Part shown: positions 50,430 through 60,421 of the stretch, piece by piece | Position numbering within the stretch: position 1 is the stretch's first letter | Layout: every line of letters begins with the position of its first letter | NCBI RefSeq assembly: GCF_036322585.1 | Contig: NZ_AP024600.1 | Location: 3,162,001 to 3,226,000, forward strand | Origin: Luteolibacter sp. LG18 | GTDB taxonomy: Bacteria > Verrucomicrobiota > Verrucomicrobiia > Verrucomicrobiales > Akkermansiaceae | DNA: 64,000 nucleotides | Direction: 5' to 3' | Position numbers and translations under genes: made by a program | Notes under the pieces: generated by a model | The model's database searches: none | Told to the model about the DNA's origin: nothing | The model's input: the letters and a program-made list of their open reading frames with translations, nothing else

Positions 50430-51870
50430 AGGTAGGGTCGCACCGCCGGGGCGACCGGGGAGAAGAGGGTTCGTCCGCTGCCATGGGCCCGTCCCATCCC
50501 TTCGTTTGTGGGGACGATCTCTTTCCCGCGGACGCCGTCCACTGCCCGGTCATCTCGGCGAGATGACCCTACCTCCAGAGGCGCGCTGCGAAGGTAGGGT
50601 CGCACCGCCGGGGCGACCGGGGAGAAGAGGGTTCGTCCGCTGCCATGGGCCTGTCCCATCCCTTCGTTTGTGGGGACGATCTCTTTCCCGCGAACGCCGT
50701 CCACCGCCCGGTCATCTCGGCGAGATGACCCTACCTCCAGAGGCACTCCGGAAAGGTAGGGTCGCACCGCCGGGGCGACCGGGGAGAAGAGGGTTCGTCC
50801 GCTGCCATGGGCCCGCCCCATCCCTTCGTTTGTGGGGACGATCTCTTTCCCGCGGACGCCGTCCACTGCCCGGTCATCTCGGCGAGATGACCCTACCTCC
50901 AGAGGCGCGCTGCGAAGGTAGGGTCGCACCGCCGGGGCGACCGGGGAGAAGAGGGTTCGTCCGCTGCCATGGGCCTGTCCCATCCCTTCGTTTGTGGGGA
51001 CGATCTCTTTCCCGCGAACGCCGTCCACCGCCCGGTCATCTCGGCGAGATGACCCTACCTCCAGAGGCACTCCGGAAAGGTAGGGTCGCACCGCCGGGGC
51101 GACCGGGGAGAAGAGGGTTCGTCCGCTGCCATGGGCCCGTCCCATCCCTTCGTTTGTGGGGACGATATCTTTCCCGCGGACGCCGTCCACCGCCCGGTCA
51201 TCTCGGCGAGATGACCCTACCTCCAGAGGCGCGCTGCGAAGGTAGGGTCGCACCGCCGGGGCGACCGGGGAGAAGAGGGTTCGTCCGCTGCCATGGGCCT
51301 GTCCCATCCCTTCGTTTGTGGGGACGATCTCTTTCCCGCGAACGCCGTCCACCGCCCGGTCATCTCGGCGAGATGACCCTACCTCCAGAGGCACTCCGGA
51401 AAGGTAGGGTCGCACCGCCGGGGCGACCGGGGAGAAGAGGGTTCGTCCGCTGCCATGGGCCCGTCCCATCCCTTCGTTTGTGGGGACGATATCTTTCCCG
51501 CGGACGCCGTCCACCGCCCGGTCATCTCGGCGAGATGACCCTACCTCCAGAGGCGCGCTGCGAAGGTAGGGTCGCACCGCCGGGGCGACCGGGGAGAAGA
51601 GGGTTCGTCCGCTGCCATGGGCCTGTCCCATCCCTTCGTTTGTGGGGACGATCTCTTTCCCGCGAACGCCGTCCACCGCCCGGTCATCTCGGCGAGATGA
51701 CCCTACCTCCAGAGGCACTCCGGAAAGGTAGGGTCGCACCGCCGGGGCGACCGGGGAGAAGAGGGTTCGTCCGCTGCCATGGGCCCGTCCCATCCCTTCG
51801 TTTGTGGGGACGATATCTTTCCCGCGGACGCCGTCCACCGCCCGGTCATCTCGGCGTGATGACCCTACCT
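50430..51870 (+). repeat. Tandem array of nine element A units, exact 162-bp period
   Basis: Units start at 50430, 50592, 50754, 50916, 51078, 51240, 51402, 51564 and 51726: each is the 145-bp element plus a 17-bp linker. Linkers alternate between a GGCGCGCTGCGA and a GGCACTCCGGAA type, and internal differences alternate with them, so the array is built of 324-bp dimers. Because 162 is divisible by three, both strands stay open for over 1.4 kb; these frames are not genes. Orientation is plus, starting 10 bp after the BNR_4 gene stop. Confidence 0.97.
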
Positions 51871-52233
51871 CCAGAGGCGCGCTGTGAGGGTGGGGGGCTT
51901 GTTCGCGGAAATTTGACCCCTTTTGAGGGTTTTTCTGCGAATGTGTATGTTTGCGTCAAAATGCATCTTTTTTTACGCAATCATGCATGTTTTCTTGCTG
52001 GCGTTGCTTTCGCGGAAAATTGGAAAATGGGTTTTGTTTTGTTGGGTTTGCGGGGGTTCAAGTGGCTCTTTTTGATGTTGTGAATCTACATGGTGGCTAC
52101 AAGGAGGCTTCATTGGAGGCTCGGTATGTTTCCGTCTGGAGTATGTTGCGGGCAATTATTGCGTTGAAGATTGGGAATTTTTGGGGGAAACGGAAGGTGC
52201 TCCTTTTGCATCCAACTTCCCCAGAACTACCCA
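51871..52233. other. AT-rich leader of the PATR protein 3 gene
   Basis: About 360 bp, markedly AT-rich (runs such as TGTGTATGTTTGCGTC and CATCTTTTTTTACGC), between the array and the PATR ATG. It most likely contains the promoter and a long leader; small frames here are not protein-like. Confidence 0.55.
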
Positions 52234-55200
52234 ATGAAACCCCGTTTCTCCCGGTTGCTGCCGGGCTTGTTTGTCTTCGTCGCCGCTGTTACCACTTCTG
52301 AAACCGCCCGTGCCAATAGCTGGTACTGGGACGCGGACGGCGCTACTTCCGCTACCACCGGTGGCACCGGAACCTGGACCCAGGCCGGCGTGCTGTGGCG
52401 CGATGGCTCGGCCACCGGCACCCTCACGGCCTACAGCGCGGGCCCGCAGGCGGATACCACCGCCAACCTTGTGCTCGCCGGCGGCACCGACGGGCTGACG
52501 ATGACGGCCAGCGCCGCGACACCCTACAACCTGAACAAGGTGACCGCATCCAACAGCTACACGCTGGCGACCTTGGACGCGGTGGGCACTTTCGTGGGCA
52601 CCACGCCGACGGTGGACGTGGCCTCGGGCAAGACCCTGACGTGGAACATCGACCTTTCCGCTGCCTCCGCCACGGTGCTGAAGACCAGCGCCGGCACCTG
52701 GCAGGTCACCAATACCGGCGCGCAGGTCACCTCGAACAGCACCACGCTGGAGATCTCCGCCGGCACGCTGCGCTATGACACCGCTGCGGCCTCGGCGAAC
52801 CTTTTCACCGGCACCGGCGGGATCGTGAAGGTCAACAGCGGTGCCACCGTGAGCCTCCAGCAGACGCAGAACAACGCCTACACCTCGGTGAAGGATTGGA
52901 CGCTGGGCTCGAAGGTGACGCTCAATGGCGGCACCTTGACCGGTGGTTCCTCGGGCGGTGGCCAGTTCCAGCGCATTCCCTCCACCACGGTGATCCAGGT
53001 GGACGCGGCGAGCACGATCGCGCAGGGATTCGGTGGCTTCAGCCAGAATTTCACCCTCGATGGCACCGTCACCGGCACCGGTAACCTGGCGCTGAACCGT
53101 GCGGCTTCGAACGACCGCTATCTGGTACTGAAGGGCAGCATGTCCGGCTACTCCGGAAACGTCACGATCGGCACCTCCACGGCCACCGGCTACGTGGTGT
53201 TCGGCCACTCCAGCGGCTGGGGCACCGGCACGCTCACGCTCACCGGCTCCGGCTCCACGGCGGTGATCGGCGATGAAGCCGCCACCGTGGTGCAGTCGCC
53301 GTGGACCGGCGGCTCGGCGCTCGGTTTCACCAGTGGCACGCTGTCCACCACCGCGGCGGTGACGGTGGGATCCGGCGCGAGCCTGCGGGTGAACAACCGC
53401 TCCGGGAACGCCGTGCTCTTCGAGCCCCGCGCGGGCATGACGGTGAATGGCGGCACGCTCGCCGCGAACGCCAGCGGCGGCACCTCGGCCTTCGTGCCGT
53501 ACACCTCCACCACCTGGACCTTCGGTGGCACCGCACTTTCCACGGTCTCGGCGAACGTGCAGCTCAACTACACCGGGGCCACCTTCGACGTGGCGGACGC
53601 GGTGGCGGGCGCGGGCTATGACGTGAATCTCAGCGGCGTGATCTCCGGCGCGAACGGCTTCACCAAGACCGGCGCGGGCACGCTCCAGATCAGCAATTCC
53701 CAGACCTTCACCGGTCCGCTCACGGTCAGCGCGGGCACGGTGGCCTTCAGCTCCACCGGTGCGAACGGTCTCGCGGGCGGCCTCGCCGGCAGCGGCGCGG
53801 TCAGTGTGGCGGGCACCGGCCTGGTGACGCTGAATGGTTCCTCGGCGGGCTACACCGGCACGATCACCGTGGCGGATGGCGCGACCTTCGGCGGCAACAC
53901 CACCACCGCCGGTCCGCTGGCGGTCGGCGCCACCACCGGCGCGACGATCTACGGCAACGTGGCTTCGCCCACGACCTCGATCACCGCCACCAATGTCACG
54001 CTCCTGGGCGTGAACGAGATCGCCTTTGCCACGCCTCCGGCGACGGGCACTTACACGCTTCTCAAATACACCGGCACGCTTAGCGGTAGTACCACGAACC
54101 TGCACTCGAACTACCGTGGCGCGGTCTTCCACATGGGCAGCGGCACGAACGACGCGATCACGGTGGACATCGCGGCCCCGGTCGGCGTGACCTGGACGAA
54201 TGCCGCGGCGGACAGCGTGTGGAACACGGCGGGCTCCGCGAACTGGTTCGATGGCGCGGCCAACGGGCCGTTCTACATCGGGGATCAGGTCAATTTCGAC
54301 GACACCCCGACCAGCAGCCAGACGATCACCATCGCCGCGCCGGTGTTCCCCGGTTCGGTGACGTTCGCGAACAACACCTACGGCTACACCCTCTCCGGCA
54401 GCGCCATCAGCGGCACCACCGCGGTGGTGAAGAACGGCTTGGCCCCGGTGGCCCTGAACTCGGCGAACACCTACACCGGCGGCACCACGCTGGCCGGTGG
54501 CGCGCTCCGCGTGGGTGCGGCCGGCGCGCTCGGCACCGGCACGCTGACCTACACCGCCGGCACGCTTTCCGCCTCCAGCGCCTCGGCTGTCACGGTGGGC
54601 AACGCGGTGACCTACAACACCGCGACGCCGACCCTGGGCGATGTTTCGCTGACCGGCGCGCTCACGCTCTCCGGCACGCAGACGCTCACGGCGGCCACGA
54701 ATTTCACCGTGGATTCACCGGTCACCATCGGCGGCACGGTCAGCGGCGGCTTCCAGCTCACGAAGAGCGGCGCGAGCACGCTCACCTTCTCCGGCAGCCC
54801 GGGCCATGGCTCCACCGTGGTGGATGCGGGCACGCTCCAGGTCGGCACCGGTGCGGCGGCGGGCGTGCTGCCCGGCGCGGCCACGGTGAACACCGGAGCG
54901 GTGCTGCGCCATTACCGCAATGACTCGACGACGGTTTCCAACGTCTTCGGCGGCGCGGGCACGCTCGCGTTCAAGGGCACCGGCTCCTCGGGCCAGTCCG
55001 CCTACACCCTTTCCGGTGCGAACACGGTGAGCGGCACGGTGGCGGCGGAGTCCGGCGCGCGCGTCCAGGCCTCGAACGCCAGCGGCACCCGCTTCGGCAC
55101 CGCCGCGGTGGAGGTCCAGTCCGGCGGGCAGGCTTATCTCAATGGCGGTACCTTCGCGAACAACTTCACGATCACCGGCGATGGCTGGCTGGAAAGCGCG

Positions 55201-58200
55201 GGCCGCCTCGGCGCGATCCGTCTGGACGGTGCCACCATCACCGGCTCGGTCGCACTTTCCGGGGCCGCCCGCATCGTCGCCTACCTGGGCAACACCGGCA
55301 CCATCAGCGGCGCGCTCACCGGTGGCTCCACGCTGGACATCAATGGCACCAGCAGCGCGAGCTTCAACGGGACCATCAACTATTCCGGCGATGGCTCCGG
55401 CTTCCTCGGCACGGCCAACGTCAACCAGGGCACGCTGAACCTCAGCGGCTCGCTCGGATCGAACCTGAACGTTTCCAGCTCGGCCTACGCCGCCACGCTC
55501 GGCGGCGAGGGCATCATCGGGGGCGCGCTCGTGCTGGGCAATGGCACGATGGGTTCCACCGTGTCGTTCAATCCGAACACCGCCGCGGTCTTCACCGCCA
55601 CGGGCTCGCTCACGGTGAACAACACCGCCACGGTGACCTTCAGCACGGCTCCCACCGCCGCGGGGACTTTCCCGGTGATCAAGCACGGCGGCACCGTGGC
55701 CACGCCCGCGAGCTTCACGCTCACCGGCGCGGCGAACTACCGCACGCCCACCTTCGACACCACCACCGATCCCACCACCGTCACGCTCCAGATCTCCGCG
55801 CTGGGGCTGACCTGGACCGGCGTGACCTCGTCGGTGTGGGACATCGGCACCACCTCGAACTTCGCGAGCCCTGGTCCCGTGGCGGACAAGTTCTACACGC
55901 TGGACACGGTGACCTTCGATGACACGGCCACCAACTTCAACCCGACGCTGGCGGTGACCGTCTCGCCGGGCGCGGTGACCTTCAACAACAGCACCAACGC
56001 CTACACCCTCACCGGCGCGGGCGTGATCGCGGGTCCCACCTCGCTGGTGAAGAATGGCACCGGCGCGGTCACCATTTCCACGCCGAACACCTTCACCGGC
56101 GGCACCTCGCTCAACGCGGGACGCATCAAGGCGGGCGCCAACGCCGCGCTCGGCACCGGCACGCTGACCTTCAACGGCGGCACGCTCTCCAGCGACAGCA
56201 CCACCGCCCGCACGATCGCCAACCCATGGACGGCCCCCGCCACGGTGAACCTCAGCGACGCGACCGACAACGGCATCCTGACACTCTCCGGCGCGGGCAC
56301 GATGACGCAGAACACGACCGTCAACGTGCTGAGCACGAACACCAACAGCCACATCCTCAGCGGGGTGATCTCGGACGGCGCGAACAGCTACTCGCTGACG
56401 AAGACCGGTGCGACCGGCGCGCTCCAGTTGAACGCGGCGAACACCTACGATGGCGGCACGTTCATCAATGCCGGCCGCATCTCGGCGAACAACCTCGCGG
56501 CCTTCGGTACCGGCGCGGTGACGGTGGCCGCCACCGGCCAGGCCTTCCTCTCGGTCGGCGGCACCTTCACCACCACGCTGAACATCGCGGGCACGGGGTA
56601 TGCGGAAGGCTCCGGCAACCTCGGCGCGATCCGTTTCGCGGGCAACACGCTCTCCGGCCCGGTGACCCTCACCGCGGATGCCCGCGTGACCGCCTACGGT
56701 TCCACCGGTACCATCAGCGGCGTGATCGGCGAGACCGGCGGCGCGCGGAAGCTGGAGATCGGCGGCTCGGACCTCGGCGCGTCCGGTGGCGGCACCATGA
56801 CCCTCACCGCGGCGAACACCTACACCGGCGGCACCGACATCAGCAAAACCATCGTGGTGGCGAACAACAACGCCGCCTTCGGCACCGGCACGGTGGCGAT
56901 GAACCTCGCGGGTTCATCCCAGCGCGTGCAGCTCGGGGCGGGCGTGAACATCGCCAACGCGGCCTCGCTCGGCGCGAATGCAGGCTCATCCGGCCGCGGG
57001 GTCATCGAAATCGCCGCCACCAGCGCGAACGCCACCTGGAGCGGTCCGATCTCGATCACTTCCAGCCCGACGGCGGGCGGCCACTTCTACGTCGCCTCCG
57101 GTTCCACGCTGACCCTGAGCGGCGCGATCAACTCCACCGCCTCCGTGATTCACCGCGATGGCATCGTGGTCTACTCCGGCGGCGGCAGCTACCCGACGCT
57201 CAACCTCACGGGCACGGCGAAGGTCGGCGCGGTCAACGGCGTGGCCACCAACGCCACCGTGTCGATGGGCCAGTCCGCGAGCGCGAACTTCGACCTCAAC
57301 GGCTTCGACCAGACGATCGCCAACCTCGTCCGCGTGGGCAACACCACGCTGGCGCTGAACAACGGCGCGTCCGCGGCCACGCTGACCATCAACTACACCG
57401 GCGGCAGCCCGAGCGCCTTCGATGGCGCGATCACCAACGGCACCAGCGCCGTGGCGGTGACGAAGACCGGCTCCGGCACCTTCGTTCTCAGTGGCGGCAC
57501 CGCGAACAGCTACACCGGCACCACCACCATCAGCGGCGGCACGTTGCAGATCGGAAACGCGGGGACCACCGGTGCCATCACCGCCTCCGCGGTGGTGAAC
57601 AACGCGACCTTCGCCTTCAACCGCACCAACGCCTACTCCTTCACCGGCGCGATCAGCGGCAGCGGCCAGGTCGTGCAGGCCGGCACCGGCACCACCACGC
57701 TCACCGGCGCGCTCAGCTACACCGGTGACACCACTGTCAGCGCGGGCACGCTGTCCATCAGCGCGGCCTCGCTCGCGGATGGCGCGGACGTCCGCGTGGC
57801 CACCGGCGCGGTGCTGAACCTGAACCACTCGCTGACGGACACCGTGCGCGGCCTCTACCTGAACGGCGTGCTCCAGTCCCCCGGCACCTACGGTTCCCTC
57901 GCCTCCACCGCCACCAACAAGAGCGCGTTCTTCACCGGCAACGGCGTGCTGAACGTGACCGGCCTGGCGGGCTACACCTCGTGGGCCTCCACCAACGCCG
58001 GCGGCCAGGCCGCGAACCTGGACTTCGACAACGACGGCGTGAAGAACGGCGTGGAGTATCTGATGGGCCAGACCGGTTCCTCGTTCACCGCGAATCCGCA
58101 GATCGTGTCCGGCAAGGTCACCTGGCCGAAGGACCCGACGGCGACCGCCACCTGGGTGGTGGAGACCTCCGCCGACCTGGCGATCTGGACCACCGCGGTG

Positions 58201-58293
58201 ACCGGCGTTTCCGATCTCGGCACCTCGATCGAATACGTGGTGCCCACCGGCGATCCGAAGCGCTTCACCCGCCTGCGCGTGACGGTGCCGTGA
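52234..58293 (+). CDS. PATR protein 3: giant autotransporter-associated beta-strand repeat protein
   Basis: 2019 residues from ATG 52234 ('MKPRFSRLLPGLFVFVAAVT', signal peptide; an earlier in-frame ATG at 52171 is unlikely). Repeats such as 'FTKTGAGTLQISNSQTFTGP', 'SLVKNGTGAVTISTPNTFTG' and 'VTKTGSGTFVLSGGTANSYT', interrupted by two spacer modules that start with 'VTWTNAAADSVWNTAGSAN' and 'LTWTGVTSSVWDIGTTS'. Near the end: 'LYLNGVLQSPGTYGSLAST', then 'DFDNDGVKNGVEYLMG' and a C-terminal beta domain ending 'KRFTRLRVTVP'. Exported, no barrel. Both neighbours are element A arrays in opposite orientation. Confidence 0.92.
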   Translation: MKPRFSRLLPGLFVFVAAVTTSETARANSWYWDADGATSATTGGTGTWTQAGVLWRDGSATGTLTAYSAGPQADTTANLVLAGGTDGLTMTASAATPYNLNKVTASNSYTLATLDAVGTFVGTTPTVDVASGKTLTWNIDLSAASATVLKTSAGTWQVTNTGAQVTSNSTTLEISAGTLRYDTAAASANLFTGTGGIVKVNSGATVSLQQTQNNAYTSVKDWTLGSKVTLNGGTLTGGSSGGGQFQRIPSTTVIQVDAASTIAQGFGGFSQNFTLDGTVTGTGNLALNRAASNDRYLVLKGSMSGYSGNVTIGTSTATGYVVFGHSSGWGTGTLTLTGSGSTAVIGDEAATVVQSPWTGGSALGFTSGTLSTTAAVTVGSGASLRVNNRSGNAVLFEPRAGMTVNGGTLAANASGGTSAFVPYTSTTWTFGGTALSTVSANVQLNYTGATFDVADAVAGAGYDVNLSGVISGANGFTKTGAGTLQISNSQTFTGPLTVSAGTVAFSSTGANGLAGGLAGSGAVSVAGTGLVTLNGSSAGYTGTITVADGATFGGNTTTAGPLAVGATTGATIYGNVASPTTSITATNVTLLGVNEIAFATPPATGTYTLLKYTGTLSGSTTNLHSNYRGAVFHMGSGTNDAITVDIAAPVGVTWTNAAADSVWNTAGSANWFDGAANGPFYIGDQVNFDDTPTSSQTITIAAPVFPGSVTFANNTYGYTLSGSAISGTTAVVKNGLAPVALNSANTYTGGTTLAGGALRVGAAGALGTGTLTYTAGTLSASSASAVTVGNAVTYNTATPTLGDVSLTGALTLSGTQTLTAATNFTVDSPVTIGGTVSGGFQLTKSGASTLTFSGSPGHGSTVVDAGTLQVGTGAAAGVLPGAATVNTGAVLRHYRNDSTTVSNVFGGAGTLAFKGTGSSGQSAYTLSGANTVSGTVAAESGARVQASNASGTRFGTAAVEVQSGGQAYLNGGTFANNFTITGDGWLESAGRLGAIRLDGATITGSVALSGAARIVAYLGNTGTISGALTGGSTLDINGTSSASFNGTINYSGDGSGFLGTANVNQGTLNLSGSLGSNLNVSSSAYAATLGGEGIIGGALVLGNGTMGSTVSFNPNTAAVFTATGSLTVNNTATVTFSTAPTAAGTFPVIKHGGTVATPASFTLTGAANYRTPTFDTTTDPTTVTLQISALGLTWTGVTSSVWDIGTTSNFASPGPVADKFYTLDTVTFDDTATNFNPTLAVTVSPGAVTFNNSTNAYTLTGAGVIAGPTSLVKNGTGAVTISTPNTFTGGTSLNAGRIKAGANAALGTGTLTFNGGTLSSDSTTARTIANPWTAPATVNLSDATDNGILTLSGAGTMTQNTTVNVLSTNTNSHILSGVISDGANSYSLTKTGATGALQLNAANTYDGGTFINAGRISANNLAAFGTGAVTVAATGQAFLSVGGTFTTTLNIAGTGYAEGSGNLGAIRFAGNTLSGPVTLTADARVTAYGSTGTISGVIGETGGARKLEIGGSDLGASGGGTMTLTAANTYTGGTDISKTIVVANNNAAFGTGTVAMNLAGSSQRVQLGAGVNIANAASLGANAGSSGRGVIEIAATSANATWSGPISITSSPTAGGHFYVASGSTLTLSGAINSTASVIHRDGIVVYSGGGSYPTLNLTGTAKVGAVNGVATNATVSMGQSASANFDLNGFDQTIANLVRVGNTTLALNNGASAATLTINYTGGSPSAFDGAITNGTSAVAVTKTGSGTFVLSGGTANSYTGTTTISGGTLQIGNAGTTGAITASAVVNNATFAFNRTNAYSFTGAISGSGQVVQAGTGTTTLTGALSYTGDTTVSAGTLSISAASLADGADVRVATGAVLNLNHSLTDTVRGLYLNGVLQSPGTYGSLASTATNKSAFFTGNGVLNVTGLAGYTSWASTNAGGQAANLDFDNDGVKNGVEYLMGQTGSSFTANPQIVSGKVTWPKDPTATATWVVETSADLAIWTTAVTGVSDLGTSIEYVVPTGDPKRFTRLRVTVP

Positions 58294-58319
58294 GGTCCGT
58301 TTGAAGTTTGATTCCGGCA

Positions 58320-58355
58320 GGAGCCGCGGGGGATTCCCCGCGGCTCCTTCTTGTT
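58320..58355 (+). terminator. Intrinsic terminator of PATR protein 3 gene
   Basis: Arms GAGCCGCGGGG and CCCCGCGGCTC with a GATT loop, followed by CTTCTTGTT, about 27 bp after the stop. Confidence 0.85.
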
Positions 58356-58360
58356 CCAGG

Positions 58361-59951
58361 ATGTAGGGTCATCATGCCGAGATGACCGGGCGGGGGAGTG
58401 TCGTTCGCGGGATGGAGGTCGTCCCAGCAGACGAAGGGACGGGACGCGCCGATGGCAGCGGACGAGGCCGTTAGACCCGGTCGCCCCGGCGGTGCGACCC
58501 TACCTTTTCGGATCGCTGCGAAGGTAGGGTCATCTCGCCGAGATGACCGGGCGGGGGAGATCGTTCGGGGGAAGGAGGTCGTCCCAGCAGACGAAGGGAT
58601 GGGATGCGCCGTTGGCAGCGGACGTGGCTGTTAGACCCGGTCGCTCCGGCGGTGCGACCCTACCTTTGCGGATCGCTGCGAAGGTAGGGTCATCTCGCCG
58701 AGATGACCGGGCGGGGGAGATCGTTCGGGGGAAGGAGGTCGTCCCAGCAGACGAAGGGATGGGATGCGCCGTTGGCAGCGGACGTGGCTGTTAGACCCGG
58801 TCGCTCCGGCGGTGCGACCCTACCTTTGCGGATCGCTGCGAAGGTAGGGTCATCTCGCCGAGATGACCGGGCGGGGGAGTGTCGTTCGCGGGAGGGAGGT
58901 CGTCCCGACAGACGAAGGGCTAGGGCGCGCCGTTGGCAGCGGACGGGGGTGTTAGACCCGGTCGCCCCGGCGGAGCGCCCCTACCTTTGCGGACCGCCGC
59001 GAAGGTAGGGTCATCTCGCCGAGATGACCGGGCGGGGGAGATTGTTCGGGGGAAGGGCGTCGTCCCCCATGAACGAAGGGATGGGATGCGCCGTTGGCAG
59101 CGGACGGATCTGTTAGGCCCGGTCGCCCCGGCGGTGCGACCCTACCTTTTCGGATCGCTGCGAAGGTAGGGTCATCTCGCCGAGATGACCGGGCGGTGGA
59201 GGTCGTTCGCGGGAAGGAGGCCGCCCCATTGGACGATGAGATGGGGCGCGCCGATGGCAGCGGACGAGGCCGTTAGACCCGGTCGCCCCGGCGGTGCGAC
59301 CCTACCTTTTCGGATCGCTGCGAAGGTAGGGTCATCTCGCCGAGATGACCGGGCGGGGGAGTGTCGTTCGCGGGATGGAGGTCGTCCCGACAGACGAAGG
59401 GCTAGGGCGCGCCGATGGCAGCGGACGAGGCCGTTAGACCCGGTCGCCCCGGCGGTGCGACCCTACCTTTGCGGACCGCCGCGAAGGTAGGGTCATCTCG
59501 CCGAGATGACCGGGCGGGGGAGATTGTTCGGGGGAAGGGCGTCGTCCCCCATGAACGAAGGGATGGGATGCGCCGTTGGCAGCGGACGGATCTGTTAGGC
59601 CCGGTCGCCCCGGCGGTGCGACCCTACCTTTTCGGATCGCTGCGAAGGTAGGGTCATCTCGCCGAGATGACCGGGCGAGGGAGATTGTTCGGGGGAAGGG
59701 CGTCGTCCCCCATGAACGAAGGGATGGGATGCGCCGTTGGCAGCGGACGGATCTGTTAGACCCGGTCGCCCCGGCGGTGCGACCCTACCTTTTCGGATCG
59801 CTGCGAAGGTAGGGTCATCTCGCCGAGATGACCGGGCGGGGGAGATTGTTCGGGGGAAGGGCGTCGTCCCCCATGAACGAAGGGATGGGATGCGCCGTTG
59901 GCAGCGGACGTGGCTGTTAGACCCGGTCGCTCCGGCGGTGCGACCCTACCT
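58361..59951 (-). repeat. Tandem array of ten element A units, 160-161 bp period, inverted relative to the first array
   Basis: Units start at 58361, 58522, 58682, 58842, 59003, 59164, 59324, 59485, 59646 and 59807. Internal variants fall in groups: units 1-3 alike, 4 and 7 alike, 5 and 8-10 alike, 6 unique; the repeated order of units 4-5 and 7-8 suggests block duplication. The array is in minus orientation, so together with the first array it forms an inverted pair around PATR protein 3. Confidence 0.97.
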
Positions 59952-60421
59952 TTGCGGATCGCTGCAAACACGTCTTCTTCGGAAAAGACATGGAAATGAT
60001 ATACCCTGTTAGAGGTATTGCCGGAAATGCCGCGGTTGGTTCAAAAGGGATATGCCGAGGGGGAGTTCTCCTCCGCGGCGGTTGATTCGCCGTTCCTGCC
60101 ATCCGGGCCATTCCAACCACACCACCGCGCGCGTTCCTCTGAACCGGCCGAACCCTTGGGCCGCGGAACGCTCGCCACGCCGGACGATGGGGCGGCTGCA
60201 TTGCTGCTAACAAACCCATGAAACCCGCAATCCCTTCCGTTTTTCCGGGCGTGGCCGTCCTGCCGCGCCGCGCCGGATGATCCGCCGCCACGCGTGAGAC
60301 GGCACCCGTGTGCCGCGCCGTGATCCCGCATGCCGGGCCGTTCCTCCGTGGACGTCTCCATCGCTCCCCCGTGCTCGCGGGGGACTCGACGCCCTGTGTC
60401 CTGTTAGATGTTAGATCGCCC
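59952..60421. other. Intergenic region without recognisable content
   Basis: About 470 bp between the array and the next gene. I see no convincing frame, hairpin or repeat; it has ordinary composition. Confidence 0.4.

Noticed and set aside
50362..52083. Long open frames on both strands through the nine-unit array (573 aa plus, 481 aa minus)
   Set aside because: They stay open only because the 162-bp period is a multiple of three. They have no start context, are arginine- and proline-rich without a family, and simply translate the repeat 'VAPPGRPGRRGF'.
51951..52301. 116-aa plus-strand frame in the AT-rich leader of PATR protein 3
   Set aside because: It overlaps the PATR start in another frame, has no recognisable features and looks like a chance frame in low-GC DNA.
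50430..59951. CRISPR arrays
   Set aside because: The repeats are ~145 bp with 16-17 bp linkers that recur, not short repeats with unique spacers, and no cas gene is present.
58398..60012. Series of short plus-strand frames (60-101 aa) through the second array
   Set aside because: All are translations of the same repeat unit ('KVGSSRRDDRAGE'); the ~161-bp period interrupts them regularly.
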